Source: Diphasiastrum complanatum (Eukaryota; Streptophyta; Lycopodiopsida; Lycopodiales; Lycopodiaceae). From it: a stretch of DNA of 64,000 nucleotides. Where the stretch lies: NCBI GenBank assembly GCA_029204225.1, contig CM055097.1, positions 49,234,153-49,298,152 of the forward strand. Reading direction: 5' to 3'. The notes under the pieces are model-generated. The model was not told the origin of the DNA, did not search any database, and was given only the letters and a program-made list of their open reading frames with translations. Below, in pieces: positions 1-12,544 of the stretch (positions are counted from its first letter, which is position 1; each line of letters opens with the position of its first letter). The translations under genes and the position numbers were made by a program.

Positions 1-1219
1 CCTGCTGCAGTAGCTGATTGAAGGCCTTCGAGATGCAGTAGTGAGAAGGAGGACATTGTCGAAGAGAGGGGCAACCGCGCTTTATGTCTGAAATCGGTGG
101 AAGGTGCCCTGCTTTGTTCCTCAATCTGCTTTTCTGCTTGGCAATTTTTGGCAGAAGAGGAGGTGAAAAGTGGACAACCGGCGAGGGAGCGGGTAGGAAG
201 TCGTCCCCTCCACAGGAAGAAGGGAGCAAAGGAGAGGTGACATATGATGAAGCTGCCTGACTGAGGAGAGACAAGGGCACATAAGAGATATCTTGAGGAG
301 CGGAGAGAGAGGGCGAAGCTGCCTGCACTTCCATGTCCACGTTCTAAGAAAAATTCCCATAATCGATTAGAAGAGGAGAAGAAGAGCAGAGGCGACCATC
401 GCCAGTGCTATTGCTCTCCATAATTTAGTGGGTGTATTTTGAATCTCCAAGCCAAATACTCTTCTTAGCTTTGGATGCTAGTAGAAATGCATAAATGCAT
501 AATAGCCTTGCATTTCAACGGACTGCATAGGCGCAAACTGAGAACTTAGAAAAATGCAAAATATTGGATGAAAACGATGGAACCCCCAAAGAAGTTCAAG
601 AACACTGTCCAAAAGTAGCGCTGGAGCATCTAGAAGAGAACACATATTTATATTTCCATATTAAATGATGTTAGACAGTCCTTCAAGTCCGGCCAGCTGC
701 ATTAAAAAATGGGTCACATGTGGTTGCAACACATGGCTGTACATTCCTCATACCTCTCACATGTGGCTCCTAGCCTCTATGTGGAGGCTCCCTCCACTTA
801 CATGTAAGATGTGGCTGAGATAAGAGCCACAAGAGTAATTGGTGCAAGAGCGAACAATCATTGGGTAAGCAAAGCGAGCGACAGAGGAGGCTAGGCAGGC
901 ATGCATGCAAGAAAGAAAGGTGTGAAAAGATGGGAGTTCGGTATCTTTGTTGAGGCACCAACAAAAAGCTTGCCATTGGTTGGCTTTCTTTCTCAATCCA
1001 TTCTTACCCTAATTATCATACTTCTCGTGTCTTTTACTTTGCAATCTAATACATAATGTAGAGCTTGTTGAAAGCACTTGTCTGTTAAATTAGCTCAGAA
1101 GATCACCAATTCTAATATTGGACATTTGCTAGTGGTTGAAACTTTGTCAGATACTAGTTGTAGATACAAGCATATGGGTAATTTAGTTTATGAAGGCTAT
1201 ATGTGATGAGTGTGGGGAC
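1..1219. other. No recognisable gene
   Basis: Only short open frames without recognisable domains are present. The segment is the left flank of the complete copia element and ends with its target-site duplication. Confidence 0.5.
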
Positions 1220-1224
1220 ATGAT

Positions 1225-2007
1225 TGACAAAATTTCCAGAATTCACACGTGTGGAGAAATGTCCACAAGAGTGACTGATCTTAATTAAGCTTTGTGACTG
1301 GCACTATAACCTGATTCTAGATTGATCAACAAAATCTAGTTCAGAAGAAATGGCTAATCCACAATCTAGCATGCTAATCAACATAATATAATAGCAATGA
1401 TCAAAGAATGAAAAAATACAAGATTTCAATGTATGAGCATTAGCCTCAACACGAGTTAGAGAGAGAGAGAGCTAGAGAGATAACAAGCAATATTTGTTTA
1501 GATCCAAAATGACATGAGATAGCTACAAAACTTTGGTTCTTCATCATTGATTGTGTGGAGAGCTACACATATTTATGGAGATTGAGGTAGCTCGAGGTAG
1601 AACCATATCTATCCATTCCAAAATGACATCTAGAGTCTATGTGACATTTGTCACTTGTCATGCATGAAATTCTACCAACTTTTTACAAGTGTACTAATTC
1701 TAACTAGAAATGTCCAAATCATCATGCATGTGTCCAATAAACTTTGTGCATGCCTTGCATGTCACTATGGATCACTTACAATTAATGCATGTGAGCTGCC
1801 ACGAGTTTCTACAAGCATAATCATGCTAATTCTATGTCTACAAACTATATGCAAGTTGCATTTATAAAACTAGACAATACATAACCATGTAGCTCGAATT
1901 CTATGTAGGCCAAACTTGGCATTTTGCATTAATGAGCTACATACTTGCATGGTACAACATTTGTAGCAAGCCAAGAAATCAAAATGGATTGTTTTTCAAT
2001 TTTAACA
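1225..2007 (-). repeat. 3' LTR of the 1225-7519 copia
   Basis: This is 783 bp long and matches 6737-7519 end to end. It contains the palindrome CACACGTGTG at 1244-1253 and a short (GA)n run near 1458-1470. The plus-strand left edge is TGACAAAATT and the right edge is TTTTAACA. Confidence 0.93.
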
Positions 2008-2022
2008 CTCCTCCTAAAAATG
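2008..2022 (-). other. Polypurine tract of the 1225-7519 copia
   Basis: On the minus strand this reads as a purine-rich run ending AGGAGGAG directly before the 3' LTR start TGTTAAAA. That is the expected primer for plus-strand DNA synthesis. Confidence 0.8.
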
Positions 2023-2024
2023 AT

Positions 2025-5000
2025 CTATATTGATTTGAACATGGATCTTGGTATAACTCCAAGGTTGGCTCTATGCTTGTTGAAGGAACTTTTGCTCAAA
2101 GGTTTGGTGAGCATATCTGCAATGCAAGATGATGTGTCGATGTGCTCCAATTTGATTTCACCTCCAATGAGCTTCTCTCTCACGAAGTGATGTGCAACTT
2201 CGATATGTTTGCTCCTTGCATGGAATATTGGGTTGTTGGCAAGGACTTGAGCTGAAATGTTGTCACACATGATCATAGGTATATTTTCTTCCATAATTGT
2301 CTTTAGCTCCACTAGTAACCTTTTGATCCAAAGCACTTCCTTTGTTGTTGTGGTGAGTGCCTTGTACTGAACTTCACATGATGAGAGTGATACAGTATCT
2401 TGCTTTTTGGAAAGCCAAGATATCAAGTTTCCTCCAAGATATATGACATAAGCACTTATAGATTTCCGATCTGCTCTATCACTTGCAAAATCCGAATCAT
2501 AATAACCAATAATAGAAAGATCTTCACTTTTATATAATAAACCAAAATCAAAAGTTGAAGATATATATCTAAGCACTCTCTTGGCCTTTTGCCAATGATA
2601 AATTGAAGGATTTTGCATAGCCTGGCTCAACTTATGAACACTAAAGCTTATGTCAGGTCTAGTTATTGTGAGCCACATTAAGGAGCCTATAAGCCTTCTA
2701 AAAAGTGTGATGTCCTCAAAGGATCTTTCATCACCTTTGTTAGAGTCCTTTACATTTTGCTCCATAGGTGTTTCTATACTCTTACAATTCAACATATTGA
2801 ACTTTTTTAACATTGAAAAAGCATACTTGGATTGACATATGAAAGCTTTATCTTTAAGAAAGTCAATCTCTAATCCTAGAATATAGTGTATTTTTCCAAG
2901 ATCTTGCATCTTGAATTCTTTTCCAAGTGCAATCTTGGTTTCCTCAACTAACTTGATACAACTTCCTATCAGAATGATATCATCAACATAAATAAGAAGG
3001 ATGACAATATCTTTATCAAAAAACTTGACATATAAGGAAGGATCATAGTTACTAAGATTAAACCCTAGTGACTCAAGAAAGGTGTTAAGTCGAGAATACC
3101 ATGACCTTGGGGCTTGCTTTAATCCATATAAACTTTTGAAGAGCAAGCAAACTTTTCTCTTATCATGGATGAACCCAATAGGTTGATCCATATAGATCTC
3201 TTCTTCTAGATATCCATTCAGAAATGCATTAGAAACATCTAGTTGAAGAATTTTCCAATTGAAAAAACAAGCAAGAGAAATTATGATTCTAATTGACACC
3301 ATCTTTGCAACTGGGGCAAAGGTCTCCTCATAATCAAGTCCATATACTTGAGCAAATCCTTTAGCACAAAGCCTAGCCTTGTACTTGTTGATTGTGCCAT
3401 CTTAATTATACTTGACTCGAAAAACCCATTTGCAACCAATGGTATGCTTGTTGGATGGAAGATCCACAAGTTTCCATGTATTATTGGCCATCAAAGCATC
3501 ATATTCTTCCTTCATGGCAAGGTACCATTCCTTTGAGTTGATAGCATCATATACATCCTTCGGCTCCTCATGAGAAATGAAATAGGCACAATTCGTGGAG
3601 TTGATTTCCACTTGCTTTCCTCTATCTTCATAGGTAAGCCTTCTAGGCTCGGATCTTTCTCTTTGAGATCTCCTTGGTGAAAAAATTCGAGGTGACTCCT
3701 CCTCAAATCTCGGCCCCATCTCTCCATGATGATCTTCAAGGGTGATGATTGGAGTATCTTTGTGAGAATCTTTAAACTCGGCCTTCTAAAGAATGTATTT
3801 TTGATCTTCATGGAATATCACATCTCTACTCTCAATTGTAGTTGAGGTAGAGGGAACATAGATCTTGTAGGCTTTCTTGTTGGATGCATATCCAACCATG
3901 ATCCCTTTAACAGAATTAGGATCGTCTCTTTTCCTTGTTTCCAAGGGCATATTAACAAAGCAAGTACAGCCAAAATTTCTAAGGTGATCTACCTTAGGTT
4001 TTTTTTTAAACAAGACTTCAAAAGGTGATTTTCCAGCAAGAGCATTGTGAGGTAATCTATTGCACAAATAGTTTGCACAATTTATAGCTTCACCCCAATA
4101 TTCAATAGGCAAAGAAGCTGCTACTCGAATTGCTTTAGCACACTCACATAAAGATCTGTTTTTCCTCTCAGTTACTCCATTTTGAGATGGAGAATAGGCA
4201 CAAGAAAATTCTCTCTTCATTCCTTCACCTTCACAATAATTATGAAACTTACTGGAGATATATTCACCTCCTCCATCACATCTTAAAGCTTTAATTTTGC
4301 AAGAAAACTGTTTTTCTACATAATCTTTGAAGATAAGGAAGTGATAAAAAACCATAGCCTTTGAAGAAAGTAGATACAACCAAGTGTATCTAGTAAAGTC
4401 ATCAATAAAGGTGACAAAACATGTTGCACCACCAATACTTTTAGAAGAGGAAAAATGTACATATGAATGTATGAGTTCCAATGGACAAGTAGTCTTTATA
4501 AAAGACTTCTGATATGGCTTTTGGTGTGACTTTGCAATGGCACAAGCCTCAAGACCAATAGCCTTCTCCTTCTTAACCATAGAAGACATAGATGTAAAGT
4601 TAGGATGTCCCAACCTTCTATGCCACAGCTCCTTCTTAGATAACAAAACAACTTCACAAAGGTTTGCATTCTCATTAGAATTCAACTTAAAAAATCCACC
4701 ACATCTAGTTCCATCAGCAAGGATCTCATCTTTTCTCTTGATAAAACAAATATTGGAGTTGAACTTTACATCACAACCATTATCAAGCAACTTTCCCACA
4801 CTAATTAAGTTCTTTGTAAGTTTTGGAATGAAAAGAACATTAGAAAGTGCAAGAACTTTTGAAGAAGCAAGTTTCAATGGAATGTTGCCAATTCCTTCTA
4901 TTGGACACTCATGATCATTAGCTGTGTAAATAGATCTCTTGAGTCCTTTGAAAGGTAAGATTGAGTCAAATGACTCCTTTGAACAGCACATATGTGAAGA

Positions 5001-5969
5001 GGCTCCACTGTCTATGTACCAAGCTCCATCTTTCTTGAAAGGTGATGAAGAAAAACTGGACACCATAAGTGATCCTTCTCCATCACTTGTAACAGAATCT
5101 TCTTCAATATCTTTGGAGAGATTAGCTTGCTTGAGTTGGTTTTTCTTCTTAAAGCAATTAGAGGCATAGTTCCCCTTTTTGCCACAGAAGAAGCACTTCA
5201 CTTTCTTCTTCTTGGTTTTTGAGTTAGAGGGATGAGATGTATCATCCTCTTCACCATCTTGATCTCGATCTTTGGCTTTGTCTTTGTTGTATGCTTGAGA
5301 GAATTGGTTCTTACTCCTTCCTTTCTGCTTGCCTTTGACAAAGAGGGCTTTGTCACTTCCACCATGTTCAAGTTTGTTCATCTTGGAGAGTTTATAGCTT
5401 TGTCTAGATTCTTCAGAAATAAGAATTCCTTGGAGAGTTTCTAGATTAGGTAACTCATCCTTAATAGCAAAAGACTGAACAAGATTATCATAGTCATCTC
5501 TCAAACCATTCAGTATGACTTGAACTAGCTCAACTTGGTTAATGGTAACACCAACACAGGAAAGCTCTCTATGTAAATCTTTAACTCTCAGAACATAGTT
5601 AGATGCACTCTCTTCACTTCTTTGGAAACTTTGAAAAATCTGATTCCTAAGAGTGAGTATTCTAGAAGTATTCTTTGCTTCATAGATGGTCTTCAGTGCA
5701 TCCCAAGCTTCTTTGGCTGTAGTGCAAGATCCTACCTCTCTCAAAATTTCATTAGATACATTCATCTTAATGAAATGTAGAGCCATTCTAGCTCTCTTCT
5801 TATATTTAGGAATTTCGACCTGTGCTTGAGGCTCCTCCTCAACACCAAGCACAATATCCATAACATCCTGGAGAATCAAAACAGACTCCATTCTTAACTT
5901 CCAAATTGAGTAATCAGAAGTGTTTAGTCTTTCACTGGCTTCTAGAAGATATCCTCCCTGAGATGCCAT
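2025..5969 (-). pseudogene. copia gag-pol polyprotein with two nonsense codons
   Basis: A single minus-strand frame runs from MASQGG at 5969 to a stop at 2025, interrupted only by TAG at about 3786-3788 and TAA at about 3402-3404. Domains in order are: UBN2-type gag (residues 1-230), a zinc knuckle at about 259-272 in which the His is Asn (C-x2-C-x4-N-x4-C), the protease motif DSGA at about 320, the integrase with its WHRRLGH motif, RT with YVDD, and RNase H ending near 2025. The integrase zinc finger has lost residues including one Cys pair. The first catalytic Asp appears as Tyr (HSYVH where the relative at 22.3-26.3 kb has HSDIH). The later D (RCDGGGEY) and E (TERKNR) remain. The family is certain; the element is probably dead. 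Confidence 0.93.
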
Positions 5970-6723
5970 TATAATGAAGACTTCTTAGTTATTGAGAAAT
6001 ATGTTTGAGCTTGTTCCTATCAGACTTAGAGTTGCTGCTCTCTTTCACTATAGGTATTTTCAAGGTTGAACTACCTTCCTATGTGAAACACTTGCAACTA
6101 TATATGAGATGAATCTCAGATATTCAACAAGACAAGTTATATAGATCAGACACAAAAAGTGGTTTGTCACACTTTGGCTGGTTTGAATCCTACTTTTGGC
6201 ACGTGTGAAATGCTCCAAAAGAAAACACTATTGACACTCAGAAGGCTCAAAGGGTGTTCAAATACTTCAAACTCAGTCTTGATTTACAATTTCTTGTGTT
6301 GGATGCTCAAAACAATGGATTCAGAACAAAGTATAATTGAATCAAATCAAAATGCTGTCACTCGGATTTTGGACCTATCCCTATCCTCTTTAAGAGCTTA
6401 TAACTCTTGCTAGACACATCAGATTGATTTGGTTTTGATTTTAATGGAAAGTACAGATCAAATGCGTTCCATCAAGCTATAACACTGCTATCTTTGGATC
6501 TATAAGTAAGGAGAATAAAGGGACTGAAAAACTCTGATTTTCACACGTACGGAATTCCAGAATTCCGTACTTCCTCAATTCAGGTCTAAAAATTCAGTTC
6601 AAGTCCGATTTGATCCAAATACACTTCAAAGAAAGGTTAGAAAAAGTGCAAAACTGCTTTTTTGCTCGATTTAGCTCTCAGTTTCTTGTACAATCAGAGT
6701 TGTTAGCATGCAAAGCTTAATGT
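5970..6723 (-). other. Untranslated leader of the 1225-7519 copia
   Basis: About 750 bp lie between the primer-binding site and the gag start. No domain is encoded on either strand. This is the usual place for copia packaging and dimerisation signals, but none was identified. Confidence 0.6.
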
Positions 6724-6736
6724 GGCTCTGATACCA
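6724..6736 (-). other. Primer-binding site, initiator Met-tRNA type
   Basis: The minus strand reads TGGTATCAGAGCC immediately inside the 5' LTR. This is the standard plant copia site complementary to the 3' end of initiator methionine tRNA. Confidence 0.93.
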
Positions 6737-7519
6737 TGACAAAATTTCCAGAATTCACACGTGTGGGGAAATGTCCACAAGAGTGACTGATCTTAATTAA
6801 GCTTTGTGACTGGCACTATAACCTGATTCTAGATTGACCAACAAAATCTAGTTCAGAAGAAATGGCTAATCCACAATGTAGCATGCTAATCAACAGAATA
6901 TAATAGCAATGATCAAAGAATGACAAAATACAAGATTTCAATGTATGAGCATTAGCCTCAACACGATTTAGAGAGAGAGAGAGCTAGAGAGATAACAAGC
7001 AATATTTGTTTAGATCCAAAATGACATGAGATAGCTACAAAACTTTGGTTCTTCATCATTGATTGTGTGGAGAGCTACACATATTTATGGAGATTGAGGT
7101 AGCTCGAGGTAGAACCATATCTATCCATTCCAAAATGACATCTAGAGTCTATGTGACATTTGTCACTTGTCATGCATGAAATTCTACCAACTTTTTACAA
7201 GTGTACTAGTTCTAACTAGAAATGTCCAAATCATCATGCATGTGTCCAATAAACTTTGTGCATGCCTTGCATGTCACTATGGATCACTTACAATTAATGC
7301 ATGTGAGTTGCCACGAGTTTCTACAAGCATAATCATGCTAATTCTATGTCTACAAACTATATGCAAGTTGCATTTATAAAACTACACAATACATAACCAT
7401 GTAGCTCGAATTCTATGTAGGCCAAACTTGGCATTTTGCATTAATGAGCTACATACTTGCATGGTACAACATTTGTAGCAAGCCAAGAAATCAATACGGA
7501 TTGTTTCTCAATTTTAACA
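6737..7519 (-). repeat. 5' LTR of the 1225-7519 copia
   Basis: 783 bp, near identical to 1225-2007. It contains CACACGTGTG at 6756-6765. In this copy the promoter would drive transcription towards lower coordinates. Confidence 0.93.
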
Positions 7520-7524
7520 ATGAT

Positions 7525-10500
7525 CAAGAACGCTGATTTATTGAGATTCTTTAAATGGATATGCAAACTGGTTTTTTTGAGGATTAAACCTACTTTTGTA
7601 TTTGACGGTGGCATGTCTGCTCTCAAGAGGAGAACAGTCCTTGCTAGAAGATGACAACGGGAGAAGACACAGGCCAAAATTCATAAAATAGTTAAAAACC
7701 TTCTTCTCAATCACGTAAGTGCAGAAGTACTTGGAAAAGTTATCAGAGTTGAGCTGTCAACAAAGGAAATAACCATAACTTGCATTAGACTATTCGTTGT
7801 AGGGTTGTTTGCAAATCTGCCGCTAATCATAACGATTTAAAATTGCAATTTGAAGCCCTCTGAATCAATTCGAATCAAAGAACCCTTTTTTTTTTTGGAA
7901 AATCTGATTTTTTTCCAAGATTTGTGAAATCCTTTTTGTAAGATCGAGGTCATTGGAAATTGTTTTGCAATGATGAAAATGCTAGATAATTTCACAATGT
8001 CTGTGCTCAGCTTATGGCTAAAAACTTAGAGAGATAATGGATTCGAGAAAAGAATAAATCAAACAAAAGCAACAACCTAGCCCATTGGTAGTGGAGGCTA
8101 ATCTGAAACAGAAAGAAGATGATTCTGTTTTGATCGGGGACAAATTGGGCTCTACAACTACTTTTAAATCATAGACACATCCGGAGGGCAGTTATGGTCT
8201 CCCTATTGGCAAAGCTACTAAAGAGGCTGCAGATGCGTTGTGAGTGCTCAAATGTTTCTCTTGATTGCTTGCAGATCTAATGGCCATTGAAAGCAAAAAG
8301 GGTTTTTGTTAGCCACTGTTTTATTTTGTTTCAGACTGGCCATGTTATTGAAAGCAGAGTGGAAAACGGCGATGGTTAGAAAGCATATGACAATCATTTT
8401 CCTGAAAATAACATCAGTGGTGGTGAAGACGATGATGAGAATGAGGAGTTAATTTTGCTAATGAGTCAGATTCGACCTTGATTTTGAAAGCAAAGTGTAA
8501 ACATCTCACCCTTAGAGTTATGGGGTCCTCTATTCTAAAGTGCTCTTAAGTTTGTAGCATGTGGATTAGTACATGTCGTGGAAATGCATGTTGCTTGATA
8601 TTGGTTTGGCATGTACAACTGCTCCTTTTTTCTAGACTACGATACAGCTGGCATGACTAGCTTGAATCTCTTGTATGACTTTACATTCAAATTTCATCTT
8701 CTACTTAAGTTATTCTAGCAAACAATTATTTTTTTGTAGTGAGGCTTATTCAATTGAGTAATTCTATGGTGATATTTTTTATTCTAGTTTTTACTTTTCT
8801 GATATTCTAGTGACAAACTTCACTGTGATCTTTATCTGATTGGTAATGATCTTCATTTGTAGTGGAGAGGTGTAGGGCATAAGTATAGTCAGACATGTTT
8901 GTTATTGCCTATTGTCAAACATGTTCATTGATAAAGGTGCCTTTGAAACAACCAGAAAAAAAGAAATCCATATTTTTCTGAAACCCATATGGCAACCTAT
9001 GCTTGGGCACTAGACATAAGGCAAGATCTGGATAGTGTTGGTAATTGAAATCTTATGGTCGTTTGTCCTATTTCTTCTCTTTCATCCTACTTCATGATGC
9101 CTTGTATTCTCTCTCTCTCCCACTCTCTCTCATGTTGCTGCATGGAAGACACGTGTATGACTTTGAACTCATCGTTGAATAAGAAAGGAAATCACTACCA
9201 CTGATGCCGCTATTGTAATCTATGAGACACACTGCTATAGTGATTCGGCTCTCAGACCATCTCCATGGAAATATCCATGGCTGCAATTCAGCAACAACAA
9301 CAACATCAACTACCAATTGCCAATTTTTAGACATTGGCCACCTCCCATGGAGAAGCACATTAGGTCACTAGAAAATCCTGAACCTTGGAAAAACCAAAAG
9401 ACACAATGGTGCCACTAGAAAACCCTAGTAAAACATGATTTACTCAAGATAACAAACTAATGGGCACTTAAAATCTGGACTGTGATTCATGACAACACCA
9501 TCTCACAATTTACAGTTCATCCAGTTTAGTTATTCCAATTTGCCTCACAAGTGATCAAATCTTCCAATATTTGATGGATTGTTCATCACATCACCTAAAA
9601 TATCCTTGGTGTGACACCACAGCAGCCTACAACGCCCATGGGCAATTTCCCATGAGGAACGTTATGAGCGACGATGCCCTACAGATGTGGGCAAATTGAT
9701 AATCTTGTTTCCATCTTCGTCCAAGCTGAAGACATCTTTGCTTAACTCATTATACTTTGTGTTGCTTCTCTTATTGTCTCATTGCAATCAATTTTGCGCA
9801 TCTTGTCAACTCATTTCGAAAATTAGAGAGCCAGATTTTTGCTGGAGAATGTGATGGAGCCATAGCAATTAAGTGCCTTTTTGTAGTTGGGAATTAAATT
9901 GGTAGACAACAATAGCAAATACTATTCCCCTCTGAACTGAAGACTAGATTGAGGCCTAACTAGCTTTAATTAAGCAATAGATACTATTGCGGTGATGCCA
10001 GTGTCACTTGCTCTTTACTTGCTTCCACCTCATGCCTTCATGCGACAGTCACCTATTTTTATAAAATCAAGGCTGCAATCAATTGACTCTGTTGATTTTA
10101 GTGATTGTTGTTATTCAGTTACTCAATGGGCTATTTGTGCAATGATTTAGAGTCTTTTGTTGTTCCTTCTTGTTTATTACTTTGATGGAGTATTCAAGAT
10201 TAAAGCTCACTTGCATTCTGCATTTTCTTTTGATTATGAGCATGTCTATATAGTTCATCTGTGCTAACACGAAAGAAAACAAATAATGTAAACGTGAATC
10301 TTGCAATTGCAGACAAGTAGTAGTAAACAAGAATTTCATTCAACATGATAGAAATTGAGAGCAGTTTCGAACTTTGAAATTCATTAGGGCTTATGAAAGA
10401 AATCGTAGAACCATAGTTCATTGATTATATGGAAAAGCTTGCAATCATCAGTTTGCAAGTTTGACAAGAAGTCAACAAGCTTGCAAACATTCTCATGGGC

Positions 10501-11125
10501 AATTTTCTCCCTTGTGTTAGCCTGCATCAAGAGCTAAGAATGTGTGATTTTTCTCTTATCGATTGGATATGAGAGACCTTTTTCTCACAAGCTCTACTCG
10601 TACAATTGGTGTAGGTCTTGACTTGAAGTGAGTGTCTAATGGTCTTTGAGTTCAATGACAGCTCTTTATGAACATTTTTTGCCAACATTTGGGACAGCAA
10701 AAGTCCTTTTAGTTGGCATGTTGAAAACCTAGATCTTAAGCACAGATCTTGATGAACATTATTGGTCGAGAAATTTTTTCAAACTCTATGCTTACTCTTA
10801 CAAAGGCCATGAGCTCATATTTAGATCTTACGAATGTCATGTGTCAAGAGCTAAGAATGTGAGATCTTATGAGAGTATGAGGAGGATTGCAGTCACGAAG
10901 CTTTTGCGAAGGAACCACGACTCTCTCTTTGCCCTCAAATGGAGTTCCATGCAATCGCTGGACATTGCCAGCTGAATCACTACTACAGTCCTCTAGATTG
11001 TAGTCAGGAACTGCTGATCTACGTCTATAAAATTAATACAGCATTCAACATAGTTTCAACCAAGGTGCAGAATTCAAATGAACAAGGAAACTTAGTTACA
11101 CACACGAATAAACAGCAGATGCATT
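7525..11125. other. 3.6 kb without a recognisable gene
   Basis: Only short, domain-less open frames are seen. A short sequence around TCAAGAGCTAAGAATGTG occurs twice (near 10526 and 10847), a weak direct repeat. Composition is AT-rich and no LTR termini were found. Confidence 0.5.
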
Positions 11126-11783
11126 TGTTGAATTTCACACGTGTGGATTGTCCACAACATGTACTTGTGATCTCCTAAGGTGTGTAGATGCACCAAGATC
11201 AAGACTAGATTGAGATTCAAGATCAATCTTAGATCCTATGGCAAAAACACACTACTACATGCATTCAATCACTTCCAACTCTCACTCACACGTGTGGGAA
11301 GTATTCAAGAAATTATTCTAAGTAAAAACAAGCTGCTCTCCTCGGGTAGAGAGAGAAAAACCATCATGAGCTCTCGGGTAGAGAGAGAAAGCTAGAAATC
11401 CAATAACACTCAAAATCCACACAATCACCAAATCAATTAGCTTCAAAATGAGGAGTACAATGATACTAGTAGATCCACAAGCTACCACTATGATTAACTA
11501 TGATTGGACCACAATTTGTCACCTCTTAATCCTATTGTACCATTGATCCATGCACCTCTTAGTTCTATTGGACTATATTCAAGCACACCTCAAATTCCTA
11601 TTGGACCTCACATGGTTCCACCTCTAAATCCTATTGGACCTCTTAGAATTCATCAAACAAAATCATTACACTTGTCTACACTCTAATTGGCACGAGTTTA
11701 GCCTCTTACTCTATTTTGGCTCAATAGTGGCATTACAAGTGGAAATGCATAATTTGCCATCTATGCCAAATTTGTTATCAACA
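11126..11783 (-). repeat. Isolated copia-type LTR, probably a 3' LTR
   Basis: The segment begins TGTTGAATTTCACACG and ends TTATCAACA. It carries two exact CACACGTGTG palindromes (11136-11145 and 11287-11296) and (GA)n-rich patches, like the other copia LTRs here. The sequence to its right reads as a purine-rich tract (AGGTGTAGGA) on the minus strand, as expected beside a 3' LTR of a minus-strand element. No matching 5-bp duplication flanks it, so the borders are provisional. Confidence 0.5.
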
Positions 11784-12540
11784 TCCTACACCTAGATGCT
11801 TGATGTAAAAAACATAAGACCCCTATATCTAACATAGATAATCTTTTTCAATTCTTCACAGCATTAGCATTTGAGATTAGACACAACAAGAAAATCATCT
11901 ATATTGATCTTTCTCTGATTTCTTCAAGCACTGCATGCCTATCCACACAGTGCGCTGGCGTGAGAGAAACATAGTTCTCTCAAGAGCAATCGTCTCGCTT
12001 TACTAGCGGACAGTTGGATCTACAGATACTAGATAGCATTGTGTTTGCACGCAGGCAGACATGTATTCTATATTTTGTCTTGATTGCTTACTAGCATCAG
12101 ACTACTACATTACACTGTATGTGTGCTATGTTGATCTATATGTCAAGTAGCATCCAGTAAGTATAGTCGCTCTATGTAAATCTAAGATTAGAGTGATTAA
12201 GCATCTACAACTAATCAGGGAAATACAAGAGTGACAGATTAGCCATGACCTAAAATGTATCTGCTGCCGTCATGCCATCATATCAGATATCTATACTTCT
12301 GGGTACTTGCATGATCTCGCTGGTACTCTCTAGTGCGTGGAGGTCAGGAGAAAGTCTTGTTTTAGTCATTTGCCTTCTCTCGTACTGGACCACAAAAGAT
12401 TCTTGTTTGTGAATCTTTCGTGTTCGCGAACCGTTCATCTTTGTCCCTTCAACTTTTGAGTTCGCGAAACTTTTTGTGCTTCGTGTCTCCTGACTTTTGT
12501 GTTCGCAAATATCTTCGTCAGGCTGAGGGCTAAAAGCTAG
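11784..12540 (-). other. Non-coding stretch, probably 3' UTR or LTR remnants
   Basis: No gene is seen. Several TTCGCGAA-like words (12400-12520) resemble those in the 35.4-36.2 kb LTR-like region beside a related copia pol. It may be the decayed 3' LTR of the copia fragment at 12545-15385, but no clean edges are visible. Confidence 0.35.
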
Positions 12541-12544
12541 CAAG

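Larger units (their letters stand above)
1225..7519 (-). mobile_element. Complete Ty1/copia retrotransposon, minus strand
   Basis: Two 783-bp LTRs, each TG...CA on the plus strand, flank a gag-pol frame on the minus strand. The 5-bp repeat ATGAT at 1220-1224 and 7520-7524 is a perfect target-site duplication, so both ends are original. Read on the minus strand, the order is 5' LTR (7519-6737), initiator-Met-tRNA primer site, leader, gag-pol, polypurine tract and 3' LTR (2007-1225). Total length is 6295 bp. The two LTRs differ at roughly a dozen positions by eye, which suggests a moderately recent insertion. Two nonsense codons and altered zinc-finger and integrase residues make autonomous activity unlikely. 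Confidence 0.95.

Noticed and set aside
2650-2835. Plus-strand open frames across copia pol regions
   Set aside because: These are antisense shadows of the minus-strand polyprotein, with no independent support.
11126-11783. Solo LTR with target-site duplication
   Set aside because: The flanks (GCATT and TCCTA) do not match, so I only call it an isolated LTR with provisional borders.
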